Assembly: GCF_002744175.1 (NCBI RefSeq)
Contig: NZ_NKHF01000102.1
Coordinates: 1-56,231 of the forward strand
DNA: 56,231 nt
Source: Pseudoalteromonas piscicida
GTDB taxonomy: Bacteria > Pseudomonadota > Gammaproteobacteria > Enterobacterales > Alteromonadaceae
Direction of reading: 5' to 3'
In this document: positions 10,401 to 18,612 of the stretch, in pieces
Numbering within the stretch: position 1 is the stretch's first letter
How the letters are laid out: each line of letters begins with the position of its first letter
Program-made: the position numbers and the translations under genes
Notes under the pieces: generated by a model
What the model saw: only the letters and a program-made list of their open reading frames with translations
What the model was told of the DNA's origin: nothing
Database searches by the model: none

Positions 10401-10839
10401 CTTGTTGTAGCAACAGAAAGCTACTGCTTAGTGCTTTAAGTTGTAGCGCAATATAAGGGATAGTTGCCAATAACGCGATGACAGTAACCATAACTGCTGT
10501 GGTTTGGCGTTTACCGTATCTGGCCGATATAAAGTCGGCAATGGTGGTGATATTTTGTTTCTTACTGACCAGTATTAGCTTACGTAAAAAACCTTGGCCA
10601 AATAAAAACAACAGAATAGGCCCGAGGAGAATTGGAAAGTAATGCCAACTGCTGGTTGCAGCAGTTCCTACTGAGCCGTAGTAAGTCCAAGAAGTACAAT
10701 AAATGCCTAAGGAAAAGGCATATACAAACGGATGGTGACTGATTTTTAGTGCGCTTGGCGTAGTTTTGTCTCCCCAATTGGCAAGCCAAAATAAGACACC
10801 AATATAGGCGGCGGCAACGAGAAGTAAAATAGCAGTCAT
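7414..10839 (-). CDS. hybrid sensor histidine kinase with Na+/solute symporter domain (CrbS-like)
   Basis: 1141 residues. The N-terminal half (about 1-490) is a 12-13 helix SLC5/SSS transporter-like domain. It is followed by a linker, a PAS domain (about 620-735, GISVVDKDLKLVAWNRRYNEMF), a coiled coil, HisKA with the phospho-accepting His797 (LASHDILQPL), HATPase_c (about 885-1000, with GPGIS and GLGLGVVKRL) and a C-terminal receiver with Asp1075 (LMDYQL) and the SKPVK lysine. The architecture matches CrbS of Vibrio cholerae, which with the response regulator CrbR controls the acetate switch (acs). No crbR-like LuxR gene is in the window. It is divergent from the two-gene symporter, which fits a role in sensing the transported acid. 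The upstream region has only a weak ribosome site. Confidence 0.9.
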   Translation of the reverse strand: MTAILLLVAAAYIGVLFWLANWGDKTTPSALKISHHPFVYAFSLGIYCTSWTYYGSVGTAATSSWHYFPILLGPILLFLFGQGFLRKLILVSKKQNITTIADFISARYGKRQTTAVMVTVIALLATIPYIALQLKALSSSFLLLQQDERVSGTALALAGTLIMALFAIFFGTRKVDVTEYRSGLMLAVAFESIVKLLALGIVAVLAWQSLAQVPDSFEALSEHWQTFNFFNFNFVGQTLMAAAAIVCLPRQFHVVVVDNHNTSHLKTARWAFSLYLLLIAAMIIPIATAAIHPDIGYGAAPDSFVLALPIMMDHPILATFVFIGGLSAATAMIVVATLTLSTMLSNDVILPLLFKRKFKKNILNSSFKSQILLVRRFVIAAILLLSYMYQQWFGHGEALANMGLVAFSLVTQLLPAIVGGLYWRKGHAYGVYAGLIAGFICWMLFLMFPILEAGGLLDYEMRQTIITRGTLLALLANISCYISFSIGAQERLVDRIQAAAFVNPKDQAALSKRLNKQVRATVYDFKVLLQTFLGVQRSQQLLGHYAQNNILEDNDSYPAPEFISFCERALTGVLGASSAQALIRTVSSGRQMAFEEVVNFFDETTQALQFNQNLLYTSLENLSHGISVVDKDLKLVAWNRRYNEMFSYPDGFLEVGQPIEEVIRFNAERGECGPGEIDKHVGKRVQHLKNGTPHHFIRHRRNGQVFEMTGNPLPEGGFVTSFSDITTHIATQNALEEINMDLENRIEARTQEIRTINMDLKAEIANRQETEQALMAAKKEAEQANESKTRFLALASHDILQPLNAARLYLAAIDTDQLVNKDQSNFEKLTDSLDSTVHLMSALLDIAKLEQGAMKPTPRHFNIDDILLPLANEYAILSKEKGLKLKVRSSHSIVHSDTTYLRRIIQNLVSNAVKYTESGKVLIACRRGKHSLRLEVWDTGPGISDHEQNKIFNDFYRIQAGDNKGVGLGLGVVKRLCDLLSISISVKSMVNHGSRFSIDIPYGNADLLQVKEDIGQKPQNKTQLNVVAVDDDPKNLEAMASLLDKWHCRYQLFCQVEEALEYAEHNDAPDAILMDYQLNNDCDGIALIKALRSIWQYTVPAILITAVRDEEVKVTAKNEQIHYLSKPVKPAKLKALLNHGR

Positions 10840-11250
10840 AGTGTTTGTTATGATTCTTGTTGTTTATATATCGATACTTTATCAAACAAATGCTGTGCTG
10901 AGTCCAGTTTGCTCTATAATTTTATTTAAATAGAATAAATTTATTCATATCAATGCGTTGCGCCTCTATTTGGACATTGCATTATTCATTTTAAGTTAAC
11001 GTTAGACTAATGTCTTACTGCTCGTATTCTGATGAACATAACCTAGAGTGAGATGCGCTGGAAAAGCTCAACTCTATGTTTTTAATGTCTTTTTTGTTTT
11101 ATAGGATGGTCACCTTTTACAGTTTACGTAAACGTTAACCATGCGTTACGACTAAGGTCTCAATTCCAACTTATCAAGCCATTGCTACTCTCAATAAGGT
11201 CTATTAACACAACTCGCTCTATTGTTGGAGCAAGTGATAGGAGATTTAAA
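10840..11250. promoter_or_regulatory. divergent regulatory region between sensor kinase and symporter operon
   Basis: About 410 bp without a gene. It must hold the promoters of both divergent units. A perfect 12-bp palindrome GTTTACGTAAAC lies at 11122-11133, overlapping AACGTTAAC, and is a candidate operator. No clear -35/-10 pair could be assigned. Confidence 0.45.
11122..11133. promoter_or_regulatory. 12-bp palindrome, candidate operator
   Basis: GTTTACGTAAAC is a perfect dyad about 118 bp upstream of the symporter small-subunit start. It could bind a dimeric regulator of the symporter genes. The binding protein is unknown. Confidence 0.35.
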
Positions 11251-11514
11251 ATGGCTTTTAAAAGTGAAGAACAAGCGAAAGCATATTGGTCAGAAAATCT
11301 CGCCTTGATGTTTAAGCTACTCACTATTTGGTTTGTCGTCTCGTTTGGGTTTGGCATACTATTAGTTGATGTGCTCAACGAAGTCCGTTTTTTTGGTTTT
11401 AAACTCGGGTTTTGGTTTTCTCAGCAAGGCGCAATTTATACTTTTGTTGCGTTAATTTTTGTCTATGTTTCGAAAATGAATGCATTAGACAAAAAATACG
11501 GCGTAGACGAGTGA
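11251..11514 (+). CDS. DUF4212 protein, symporter small subunit
   Basis: 87 residues with two hydrophobic helices (about 22-44 and 55-75). It belongs to the DUF4212/TIGR03647 family, whose genes are nearly always found just before a TIGR03648 sodium/solute symporter, and it probably forms a membrane complex with it. The frame is open for 23 more codons upstream, but the ATG at 11251 has AGGAG 8 nt ahead and gives the usual N-terminus (MAFKSEEQAKAYW). The stop is 11 nt from the next start, so it is translated in the same operon. Confidence 0.88.
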   Translation: MAFKSEEQAKAYWSENLALMFKLLTIWFVVSFGFGILLVDVLNEVRFFGFKLGFWFSQQGAIYTFVALIFVYVSKMNALDKKYGVDE

Positions 11515-11525
11515 GGAGCTAAACG

Positions 11526-13250
11526 ATGGATGTTCAAATTTTAACTTTTATAATCGTCGGTCTTAGCTTTGCGCTCTACATCGGCATTGCAATCTGGGCT
11601 AGAGCCGGCTCAACAAATGAGTTTTATGTCGCGGGAGGAGGCGTTCCACCGGTAGCGAATGGGATGGCAACGGCTGCTGACTGGATGAGTGCAGCGTCAT
11701 TTATTTCAATGGCGGGTATTATCTCGTTTGCAGGTTACGATGGTGGTGTTTATTTGATGGGGTGGACCGGTGGTTACGTACTGCTAGCCCTTTGTCTTGC
11801 ACCCTATTTACGTAAGTTTGGTAAGTTCACGGTTCCCGACTTTATCGGCGACCGTTATTATTCTCAGGTTGCCCGTGTGGTTGCGATCCTGTGTGCCATT
11901 TTCATCTGCTTTACCTACATCGCAGGGCAAATGCGTGGTGTTGGTGTAGTTTTCTCACGCTTTTTGGAAGTAGATATCGAAACTGGTGTTTATATCGGTA
12001 TGGTAATTGTGTTTTTCTACGCAGTGCTGGGCGGTATGAAAGGCATTACATACACACAAGTTGCACAATATTGTGTGTTGGTATTTGCCTATCTAGTACC
12101 TGCTATCTTTATCTCTTTGATGATGACAGGGCACTTACTGCCACAAACTGGTTTTGGTGCAACATTGGCTGATGGTTCTGGTACTTACTTACTCGATAAG
12201 CTAGACGGACTCAGCACCGAGCTTGGCTTTGCACAGTACACCGAAGGCTCTAAGAGTATGGTAGACGTGTTTGCAATTACCGCGGCGCTTATGGTGGGTA
12301 CTGCTGGTCTTCCGCACGTTATCGTCAGGTTCTTTACCGTTCCAAGAGTAAAAGATACTCGTATCTCTGCGGCTTGGACGTTAGTTTTTATCGCCATCGT
12401 GTACACGACTGCGCCAGCTGTAGCGTCTTTTGCTCGAGTAAACATGATAGACACTATCAATGGTAAAGATGGCAGCGGTACGGTATACCAAGAAGCACCA
12501 CAATGGGTGAAAAACTGGGAAAGAACGGGCCTTATTGTATTCAATGACAAAAATGGTGACGGCAAAATGCAGTACTCGGCAGGCAAGATTGATGACCCTG
12601 CAAGTGCAAACGAAGTGAAGATTGACCGCGATATTATGGTATTGGCTAACCCTGAAATTGCCAACTTACCAGCGTGGGTGATTGCGCTTGTAGCCGCAGG
12701 TGGTATTGCCGCTGCACTGTCAACTACAGCGGGTTTGTTATTGGTTATTTCAACCTCAGTATCCCATGACCTGTTGAAACGGACACTTAAGCCAGATATT
12801 AACGACAAACAAGAGCTATTGGCTGCACGTTTGTCCGCTATGGTGGCCATTGCAATATCGGCTTACTTTGGCATTAACCCGCCAGGATTTGTGGCCTCGG
12901 TGGTGGCATTTGCCTTTGGCTTGGCGGCTGCAAGCTTCTTCCCTGCAATTATCATGGGAATATTCTCTAAGAGAATGAATAAAGAAGGTGCAATTGCAGG
13001 TATGGTAACGGGCATTGGCTTTACCGCAGCCTACATTATTTACTTCAAATTTATCAGTCCAGAGCTCAATGCACCTGCAAACTGGTTATTTGGTATTTCT
13101 CCTGAAGGGATTGGCATCGTCGGTATGTTGGTTAACTTTATCGTGGCTGCCCTAGTTATGAAAGTAACGGCTGAAACACCGGAAGAAGTGAAAGTGATGG
13201 TTGAAGGGATCCGCAACCCTAAAGGCTCTAGCACAGCCCACGCGCACTAA
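11526..13250 (+). CDS. sodium/solute symporter, large subunit (TIGR03648 / VC_2705-type, acetate-permease-like)
   Basis: 574 residues of the SSS (SLC5) family, with about 13 transmembrane helices. The N-terminal FYVAGGGVPPVANGMATAADWMSAASF segment is diagnostic of ActP-like symporters. Known relatives take up acetate or other small carboxylates with Na+. A hydrophilic loop at about residues 305-375 interrupts the helices and contains DKNGDGKMQ, which resembles an EF-hand calcium loop. GAGGAG precedes the ATG. It is cotranscribed with the DUF4212 gene and divergent from the CrbS-like sensor. Substrate assignment to acetate is inferred from family and context. A strong terminator follows. Confidence 0.9.
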   Translation: MDVQILTFIIVGLSFALYIGIAIWARAGSTNEFYVAGGGVPPVANGMATAADWMSAASFISMAGIISFAGYDGGVYLMGWTGGYVLLALCLAPYLRKFGKFTVPDFIGDRYYSQVARVVAILCAIFICFTYIAGQMRGVGVVFSRFLEVDIETGVYIGMVIVFFYAVLGGMKGITYTQVAQYCVLVFAYLVPAIFISLMMTGHLLPQTGFGATLADGSGTYLLDKLDGLSTELGFAQYTEGSKSMVDVFAITAALMVGTAGLPHVIVRFFTVPRVKDTRISAAWTLVFIAIVYTTAPAVASFARVNMIDTINGKDGSGTVYQEAPQWVKNWERTGLIVFNDKNGDGKMQYSAGKIDDPASANEVKIDRDIMVLANPEIANLPAWVIALVAAGGIAAALSTTAGLLLVISTSVSHDLLKRTLKPDINDKQELLAARLSAMVAIAISAYFGINPPGFVASVVAFAFGLAAASFFPAIIMGIFSKRMNKEGAIAGMVTGIGFTAAYIIYFKFISPELNAPANWLFGISPEGIGIVGMLVNFIVAALVMKVTAETPEEVKVMVEGIRNPKGSSTAHAH

Positions 13251-13265
13251 ATACGGTAAGTGATT

Positions 13266-13300
13266 GTTGCCCAGCCTATGTGCTGGGCAACTTTGTTTTT
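13266..13300 (+). terminator. intrinsic terminator after the symporter
   Basis: Perfect 10-bp stem GTTGCCCAGC (13266-13275) and GCTGGGCAAC (13282-13291), 6-nt loop, then TTTGTTTTT. Confidence 0.92.
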
Positions 13301-13388
13301 AACATAGCGTAGTTGTATATGATTAACCTAAACTTGGGTTAAGAGGTAAGGTAACTCCGGTTCAGGCTAGTTAACAGGATGGTTAGAT

Positions 13389-15227
13389 ATGACGCCCGAA
13401 ATTCAAGATGTCTTTCAGTTTGTGTATAAGCAAGCTCCTTTCTCTGAACTGCCCGAGTCGGCCGCGAGTTATTTTTCAAAACATATACAAATCGTTTATC
13501 TTAGCCAGTCCAATCAACAAGACTGGTTACAAAGCGGTAAACCCAACCTGTATTTGATCCGCTCTGGTGTTATCGATCTTATTTCTGCGAAAGATGAAGT
13601 GATTGGCCGCATGAGCGAAGGGGATTATTTTGGCTATCCGTCATTACTGACAGGCGATGCGATCCAAAACCGCATTGAAGTACAAAAAGACGGATTGGTT
13701 TATATTCTTGGTGAGCAGGATTTTGACTTTTTACGCCGTGAATATAAAGCATTTGAGCAATATTTTGTCCGAGCACATGCGAACCGCCTGCTGGCGTCAC
13801 GCTATAAACAACAGAGTGAAACTTGGTCTGAGCGAAAAATTTCAGAACTAATGACCAAAGAGGCTGTAACTATCTCGCCAACTGCAAGCATTCGTGAAGC
13901 CGCCAAACAAATGAGTGAGCATCGCGTTTCATCTATTATGATCACAAAAGACGATCGTTTAGTTGGCGTGGTGACCGACCGAGATCTACGCAACCGCGTG
14001 CTAGCACAGGATAAAGATCCCGAAGCAGCACTTGCCGAGATCATGACAGAAAAGCCAAAGCATATTTTTGAAAATAACCGAGTCTTTTCTGCATTGCATT
14101 TAATGCTCAAGCATAATATTCATCATTTACCGGTGCTTAATGAGGATTACAAACCGCTGGGGATGTTAACGAGTACAGATCTTCTGAGACAACAAAAGAG
14201 CGATCCGGTGCAATTAATTGGCAGGATCTATAAAGCACAAAATTTATTGGCAATAAAAAATTGCGCTCAAGAGATCCCCGATCTGCTTCGTCAGTTTTCT
14301 TATCATATTGAAGACATTTCCTTGATCGGAAAATTACTCAGTGGCCTTACCGATGCACTAACATCAAGATTAATCTACTTGTACCAACAGCAACATGGCG
14401 CTGCTCCTTGTCGTTTCGCTTGGATCTGTTTTGGTTCACAAGCAAGGGAAGAGCAGACGCTTCACTCAGATCAAGATAATGGCTTGTTGTTACCTGATTC
14501 TATAGCTGATGAGGAGCGTAACTACTTTGCCCAACTCGGTGCTTTTGTTTGTGAGCAGCTTAATGAATGCGGGATCCAGTCTTGTCCTGGCAATATTATG
14601 GCGAGTAACCCAGATTGTCGCGGTACGGTAAGCGAATGGACAACCCGATTTAGCCAGTGGATCTTATCGCCAACACCAAGGGCGATGTTGAACTGTAAAA
14701 TCTATTTCGATATGCGCTTTATTGATGGCGCCAGTGACTTATATGCGGCACTAAGTCAGTCATTGGCTCTGATAAGCAAAAATGAACTGTTTTATGCGGC
14801 GATGGCCACTGATATTAACGCTAATTCTGTGCCTATAGGTATTTTTCAGCAATTTAAGTTAGAAAAAGACAAAGGGAATCATAAGTATCTTGATCTGAAA
14901 AAGCGTGGCGTAGCTATTATTAATGATGTTGTGCGGCTTTATGCACTAAAAGCTGGAGTTGCCAGAGCCAATACATTAGAGCGACTGGAAGCGCTTAATA
15001 AAAGTGCGTTTTTGGCTAAATCGGATATTAATAACCTAAAAGATTGCTGGCGCTTTTTAACACAGCTGAGATTAAAAACTCAGATCAACCGTGAGGGACT
15101 GCCTGGTAACTGTATAAACCCTGAGAATTTATCCTCATTGGAAAAACACCAATTAAAAGAAGCGTTTTATTTAGTTAAACAGGCGCAGCAGGCCAGTGCG
15201 TTTAAATTTGCCAGAGGAAGTCTATAA
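13389..15227 (+). CDS. cNMP-binding, CBS-pair and DUF294 nucleotidyltransferase-like protein
   Basis: 612 residues, soluble. A cyclic-nucleotide-binding fold (about 10-130) is followed by two CBS domains (about 150-270: LMTKEAVTISPTASIREAAKQM and IMTEKPKHIFENNRVFSALHLML). Then come a DUF294 putative nucleotidyltransferase domain (about 295-435, with FGSQAREEQTLHSDQDNGLL and its Asp-x-Asn/Asp metal motif, as in GlnD-like enzymes) and a C-terminal DUF294_C helical domain. Such proteins sit beside SSS symporters and DnaQ-like exonucleases in many gammaproteobacteria, suggesting signal-dependent control of transport or carbon use. The actual substrate is unknown. The next gene starts 3 nt after its stop, so they are coupled. 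Confidence 0.88.
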   Translation: MTPEIQDVFQFVYKQAPFSELPESAASYFSKHIQIVYLSQSNQQDWLQSGKPNLYLIRSGVIDLISAKDEVIGRMSEGDYFGYPSLLTGDAIQNRIEVQKDGLVYILGEQDFDFLRREYKAFEQYFVRAHANRLLASRYKQQSETWSERKISELMTKEAVTISPTASIREAAKQMSEHRVSSIMITKDDRLVGVVTDRDLRNRVLAQDKDPEAALAEIMTEKPKHIFENNRVFSALHLMLKHNIHHLPVLNEDYKPLGMLTSTDLLRQQKSDPVQLIGRIYKAQNLLAIKNCAQEIPDLLRQFSYHIEDISLIGKLLSGLTDALTSRLIYLYQQQHGAAPCRFAWICFGSQAREEQTLHSDQDNGLLLPDSIADEERNYFAQLGAFVCEQLNECGIQSCPGNIMASNPDCRGTVSEWTTRFSQWILSPTPRAMLNCKIYFDMRFIDGASDLYAALSQSLALISKNELFYAAMATDINANSVPIGIFQQFKLEKDKGNHKYLDLKKRGVAIINDVVRLYALKAGVARANTLERLEALNKSAFLAKSDINNLKDCWRFLTQLRLKTQINREGLPGNCINPENLSSLEKHQLKEAFYLVKQAQQASAFKFARGSL

Positions 15228-15230
15228 ATC

Positions 15231-15848
15231 ATGAATTGGCTTTCTCATGCATTCGCAAAGTGGCGTTATAAACATTTACCATTCTCGCAAGCTGAGTTGG
15301 TGGTGCTCGATCTGGAACTGACCGGACTGGATCCAAAGTGTCACGAGATAGTCTCTGCGGGCTGGTTACCCATTAAAAATATGCGGATCCAAGTGAGTGA
15401 TGCACAATATTATTTAAATAAAGAAGTGCAATCACTTGAGCAAAGTCCAATTTTTCACGGTATAGATAGCGCTAGCCTTGCACAGGGTAAATCGTTCAAG
15501 ACAGTATTGCTGGCACTTCAACACGCTCTACATGGCAACATTTTAGTGGGGCACAATATTTCAATGGATTGGGCATTTCTTAAAGTTGCTTTTCAACGCG
15601 TCAATCTTACTGTTAAGCCGGCTTTGATGTTAGACACGATGCAAATTGATAAACGTAGGGTGCTCAAACAAGGCTATCCATTGGCGCAAGATGGATTAAC
15701 GTTAAATGCATGTAGAATGCGTTATGGATTACCACAACATCAGTTACACGACGCATTAAGCGATGCCTTAGCCACTGCTGAACTGTTACTCGCTCAGTCT
15801 CAGGCGATATGCTTAGGAGGCAAGTGCCGGATTGCGGATTTAAGCTGA
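15231..15848 (+). CDS. DnaQ-like 3'-5' exonuclease (DEDDh family)
   Basis: 205 residues. Exo I motif VVLDLELTGLDP (Asp27, Glu29), Exo II GHNISMDWAFL and Exo III HDALSDALATAELL make up the DEDDh catalytic set of DNA polymerase III epsilon-type exonucleases. It is shorter and more divergent than true DnaQ and lacks the polymerase-binding tail, so a role in DNA or RNA trimming other than replication proofreading is likely. AGAGGAAG precedes the ATG, and it is translationally coupled to the DUF294 gene. Confidence 0.85.
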   Translation: MNWLSHAFAKWRYKHLPFSQAELVVLDLELTGLDPKCHEIVSAGWLPIKNMRIQVSDAQYYLNKEVQSLEQSPIFHGIDSASLAQGKSFKTVLLALQHALHGNILVGHNISMDWAFLKVAFQRVNLTVKPALMLDTMQIDKRRVLKQGYPLAQDGLTLNACRMRYGLPQHQLHDALSDALATAELLLAQSQAICLGGKCRIADLS

Positions 15849-16001
15849 ACAGTGGCCGCTACTCGTTAATATGAGTGCTTGACGCTAACTGAGCTAAAAA
15901 GTTTACTCAGCCTCTTACACATTTAGCTTAGGTCGATTACAATAGCGCCATCAAAACGGAGGGGAACTTTCGTACTTGCGACTTCATGGATTTTCAATTT
16001 A

Positions 16002-17012
16002 ATGACAATCAAGCTTGCAATTAATGGCTTTGGTCGAATAGGGCGTAATATAGTAAGAGCACTCTATGAGTCAGGGCGTCACCAACAAATTAAAATTGTA
16101 GCCATTAATGAACTGGCGGATCCTAAAGGGATCGCGCATCTTCTTAAATACGATACTTCGCATGGGCGCTTTGCGTTTCCTGTCTCGCTAACTGAGTCTT
16201 TTCTAGAAGTCGGTGAGGATAAAATACAGCTATTTTCAGAACCAGATCCTAGTCATTTACCTTGGCGCGCATTAGATGTTGATGTTGTTTTAGACTGCAC
16301 CGGTGTGTATCACTCCCGACAGCATGCTTTAGCTCATATTCAGGCGGGCGCGAAGAAGGTTCTATTTTCTCATCCTGCCGATGCCGACGTAGACGCCACG
16401 GTGATCTTTGGTATAAATGATGAAGTCCTGCAACCTGAACACACCATAGTTTCAAACGGCTCATGTACTACAAACTGTATTGTTCCTGTGATCAAAGTAT
16501 TGGATGATAAGTTTGGAATAGAGTCAGGTGCGATCACTACTATTCATGCCTCTATGCATGATCAGCAGGTGATTGATGCATATCACAGCGACTTACGCCG
16601 TACACGTGCGGCAAGTCAATCTATCATCCCTGTTGATACTAAGCTTGCTCGGGGTATTGAGCGGATTTTGCCGAAGTTCCAAGGGCGCTTTGAAGCTATT
16701 GCGGTGCGAGTTCCAACAATTAACGTAACTGCGATGGATTTGAGTGTTACGCTCAATGAAAATGTCACAATTGATGCGGTAAACTCGGTACTGCAACAAG
16801 CCGCTGGTGGTCGCTTAGAAGGTGTGCTGAGTTACACCGAAGAGCCTTTAGTGTCCGTAGATTTTAATCACGACTCACATTCTTGCATTATTGATGGTAC
16901 GCAAACTCGAGTAAGCCACAAACGCTTAGTTAAACTCTTAGTTTGGTGTGATAACGAGTGGGGCTTTGCAAATCGTATGCTCGATACTGCTTGCGTGATG
17001 GTGCGAGGCTAA
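16002..17012 (+). CDS. epd: erythrose-4-phosphate dehydrogenase
   Basis: 336 residues, GAPDH fold, NAD-dependent. Oxidises erythrose-4-phosphate to 4-phosphoerythronate for pyridoxal-5'-phosphate synthesis. Rossmann motif INGFGRIGRN at the N-terminus, catalytic Cys155 in SNGSCTTNC, His182 in TTIHASMHDQQV. The run DLRRTRAASQSIIPVDTKLA and the sequence as a whole match E. coli Epd closely, and the gene lies upstream of pgk and fba as epd does in enterics. A GAPDH role is less likely but not excluded. The ribosome site before the ATG is weak. Confidence 0.92.
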   Translation: MTIKLAINGFGRIGRNIVRALYESGRHQQIKIVAINELADPKGIAHLLKYDTSHGRFAFPVSLTESFLEVGEDKIQLFSEPDPSHLPWRALDVDVVLDCTGVYHSRQHALAHIQAGAKKVLFSHPADADVDATVIFGINDEVLQPEHTIVSNGSCTTNCIVPVIKVLDDKFGIESGAITTIHASMHDQQVIDAYHSDLRRTRAASQSIIPVDTKLARGIERILPKFQGRFEAIAVRVPTINVTAMDLSVTLNENVTIDAVNSVLQQAAGGRLEGVLSYTEEPLVSVDFNHDSHSCIIDGTQTRVSHKRLVKLLVWCDNEWGFANRMLDTACVMVRG

Positions 17013-17102
17013 TAATATCATTTAGCCTTAATACTTGCTCAATTTGAGGGAGTTATCGACACGATTTGCTTACCTCAAAATAGCTCACTTGATTCGGTTA
17101 AC

Positions 17103-17133
17103 TGGTATAATTTGTCACAGACGCTGTTATAAT
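17103..17133 (+). promoter_or_regulatory. tandem extended -10 elements upstream of pgk
   Basis: TGGTATAAT (17103-17111) and TGTTATAAT (17125-17133) are both perfect TGnTATAAT extended -10 boxes. No good -35 is present at 17 bp, as expected for extended -10 promoters. They lie about 100 and 125 bp upstream of the pgk start and suggest that pgk has its own promoter. Confidence 0.5.
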
Positions 17134-17234
17134 CAAACGGCCTGCATAAAAATAAAACAATAATCCAAACAGAAGTGGCCTATGATTGCTACTTTGTAGA
17201 TAACAAAATGTATCGTTCTTTAAGGAGATGTCCA

Positions 17235-18413
17235 ATGTCAGTCATTAAGATGGCGGATTTAGATTTAAACGGCAAGCGTGTGTTGATCCGCGAAGACCTA
17301 AATGTGCCAATTAAAGATGGCAAAGTCGCGTCGGATGCGCGTATTCGTGCTGCATTACCAACTATCAAACTGGCGCTTGAAAAAGGTGCGAAGGTGATGG
17401 TGATGTCTCATCTTGGTCGCCCAACTGAGGGAGAGTACGATGCACAGTACTCGATGCAGCCGGTAGTGGATTATCTTAATGATGCGCTATCTCAAGAAGT
17501 ACGTTTAGTGACGGATTATCTTAACGGCGTTGATGTTAACGACAATGAAGTGATTGTATTTGAGAACGTGCGCTTTAACTTAGGTGAAAAGAAAGATGAT
17601 GAGGCACTAGCGAAGCAGTTAGCCGCATTGTGTGACGTCTACGTGATGGATGCGTTTGGTACTGCACACCGTGCTCAAGCGTCAACACACGGTGTTGGCT
17701 TATATGCCGAAGTGGCTTGCGCCGGACCTCTGTTGGCCGCTGAACTTGAGGCACTAGGGAAAGCGTTAGACAATCCGGCTCGCCCGTTAGTCGCGATTGT
17801 TGGCGGTTCAAAAGTTTCAACCAAACTAACAGTACTTGATTCGCTATCAAAAGTCGTAGACCAGTTGGTAACGGGTGGTGGTATCGCAAATACTTTCATC
17901 GCTGCCGCGGGTAATCCAGTAGGCAAATCCTTATACGAAGCGGACCTTATTCCTGAAGCTAATAAGCTGGTTGCTGCGGCTAAAGCGAATGATGGTGACA
18001 TTCCAGTACCAACCGATGTGGTGGTTGGTAATGAATTCTCTGAATCTGCAGTGGCGACAATTAAAGACGTAAGTGAAGTTTCAGATGAGGACATGATCTT
18101 CGATATTGGTCCAGATACAGCAACACAACTTGCTGAAATCATTGCAAACGCAGGAACTGTGGTATGGAATGGTCCAGTTGGCGTATTTGAGTTCGATCAG
18201 TTTGGTAATGGTACTGAAGCGATTGCTAATGCAATTGCTAAATCGTCAGCATTTTCCATTGCTGGTGGTGGTGACACGCTAGCCGCCATTGATAAGTATG
18301 GTGTTGAGCAAGATATCTCTTATATCTCAACGGGCGGTGGCGCTTTCCTTGAGTTTCTTGAGGGTAAAACGCTTCCTGCTGTGGCAATGCTTGAACAGCG
18401 AGCTAAAAGCTAA
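17235..18413 (+). CDS. pgk: phosphoglycerate kinase
   Basis: 392 residues. Transfers phosphate between 1,3-bisphosphoglycerate and ADP in glycolysis. N-terminal domain signature KRVLIREDLNVP and the substrate site MSHLGRP. C-terminal ATP-binding domain with VGGSKVSTKL, VWNGPVGVFE and the STGGGAFLEFLEGKTLPA hinge. The start at 17235 is chosen over an upstream in-frame ATG because AAGGAG lies 8 nt ahead of it and the N-terminus then matches the family. Middle gene of epd-pgk-fba. Confidence 0.97.
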   Translation: MSVIKMADLDLNGKRVLIREDLNVPIKDGKVASDARIRAALPTIKLALEKGAKVMVMSHLGRPTEGEYDAQYSMQPVVDYLNDALSQEVRLVTDYLNGVDVNDNEVIVFENVRFNLGEKKDDEALAKQLAALCDVYVMDAFGTAHRAQASTHGVGLYAEVACAGPLLAAELEALGKALDNPARPLVAIVGGSKVSTKLTVLDSLSKVVDQLVTGGGIANTFIAAAGNPVGKSLYEADLIPEANKLVAAAKANDGDIPVPTDVVVGNEFSESAVATIKDVSEVSDEDMIFDIGPDTATQLAEIIANAGTVVWNGPVGVFEFDQFGNGTEAIANAIAKSSAFSIAGGGDTLAAIDKYGVEQDISYISTGGGAFLEFLEGKTLPAVAMLEQRAKS

Positions 18414-18421
18414 AATTGATT

Positions 18422-18446
18422 GAGGTAGCGCTACGCTGCCTCTTTT
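18422..18446 (+). terminator. terminator or attenuator after pgk
   Basis: GAGGTAGC (18422-18429) pairs with GCTGCCTC (18435-18442) with one G-U pair, loop of 5, then TTTT. It may partly separate pgk from fba transcription. Confidence 0.65.
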
Positions 18447-18509
18447 ACTATCAGGCAGTCATCACTCTCTCACTTATTTGATGGTTGCTTATTGGCGCTT
18501 AGTTGCGTC

Positions 18510-18535
18510 AGGTTAACCTCGATGAGGGTTAACCT
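18510..18535. promoter_or_regulatory. paired GGTTAACC palindromes upstream of fba
   Basis: Two GGTTAACC 8-mers (18511-18518 and 18527-18534), each a perfect palindrome, sit 16 bp apart and together can form a 9-bp hairpin. They lie about 80 bp upstream of the fba start. Candidate operator or leader hairpin. Confidence 0.35.
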
Positions 18536-18612
18536 TGCCAGCAATAGCTGGTGTAAACATATTATCCGTTCAAACCGATAGCGGTAGCTATCAACAATTG
18601 GAGAAAAGCAAT

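Noticed and set aside
12185..12850. 221-codon minus-strand ORF inside the symporter
   Set aside because: Antisense shadow of a clear SSS transporter; no ribosome site or recognisable domain.
17675..18142. 155-codon minus-strand ORF inside pgk
   Set aside because: Antisense of a highly conserved gene; Ser-rich composition typical of shadow frames.
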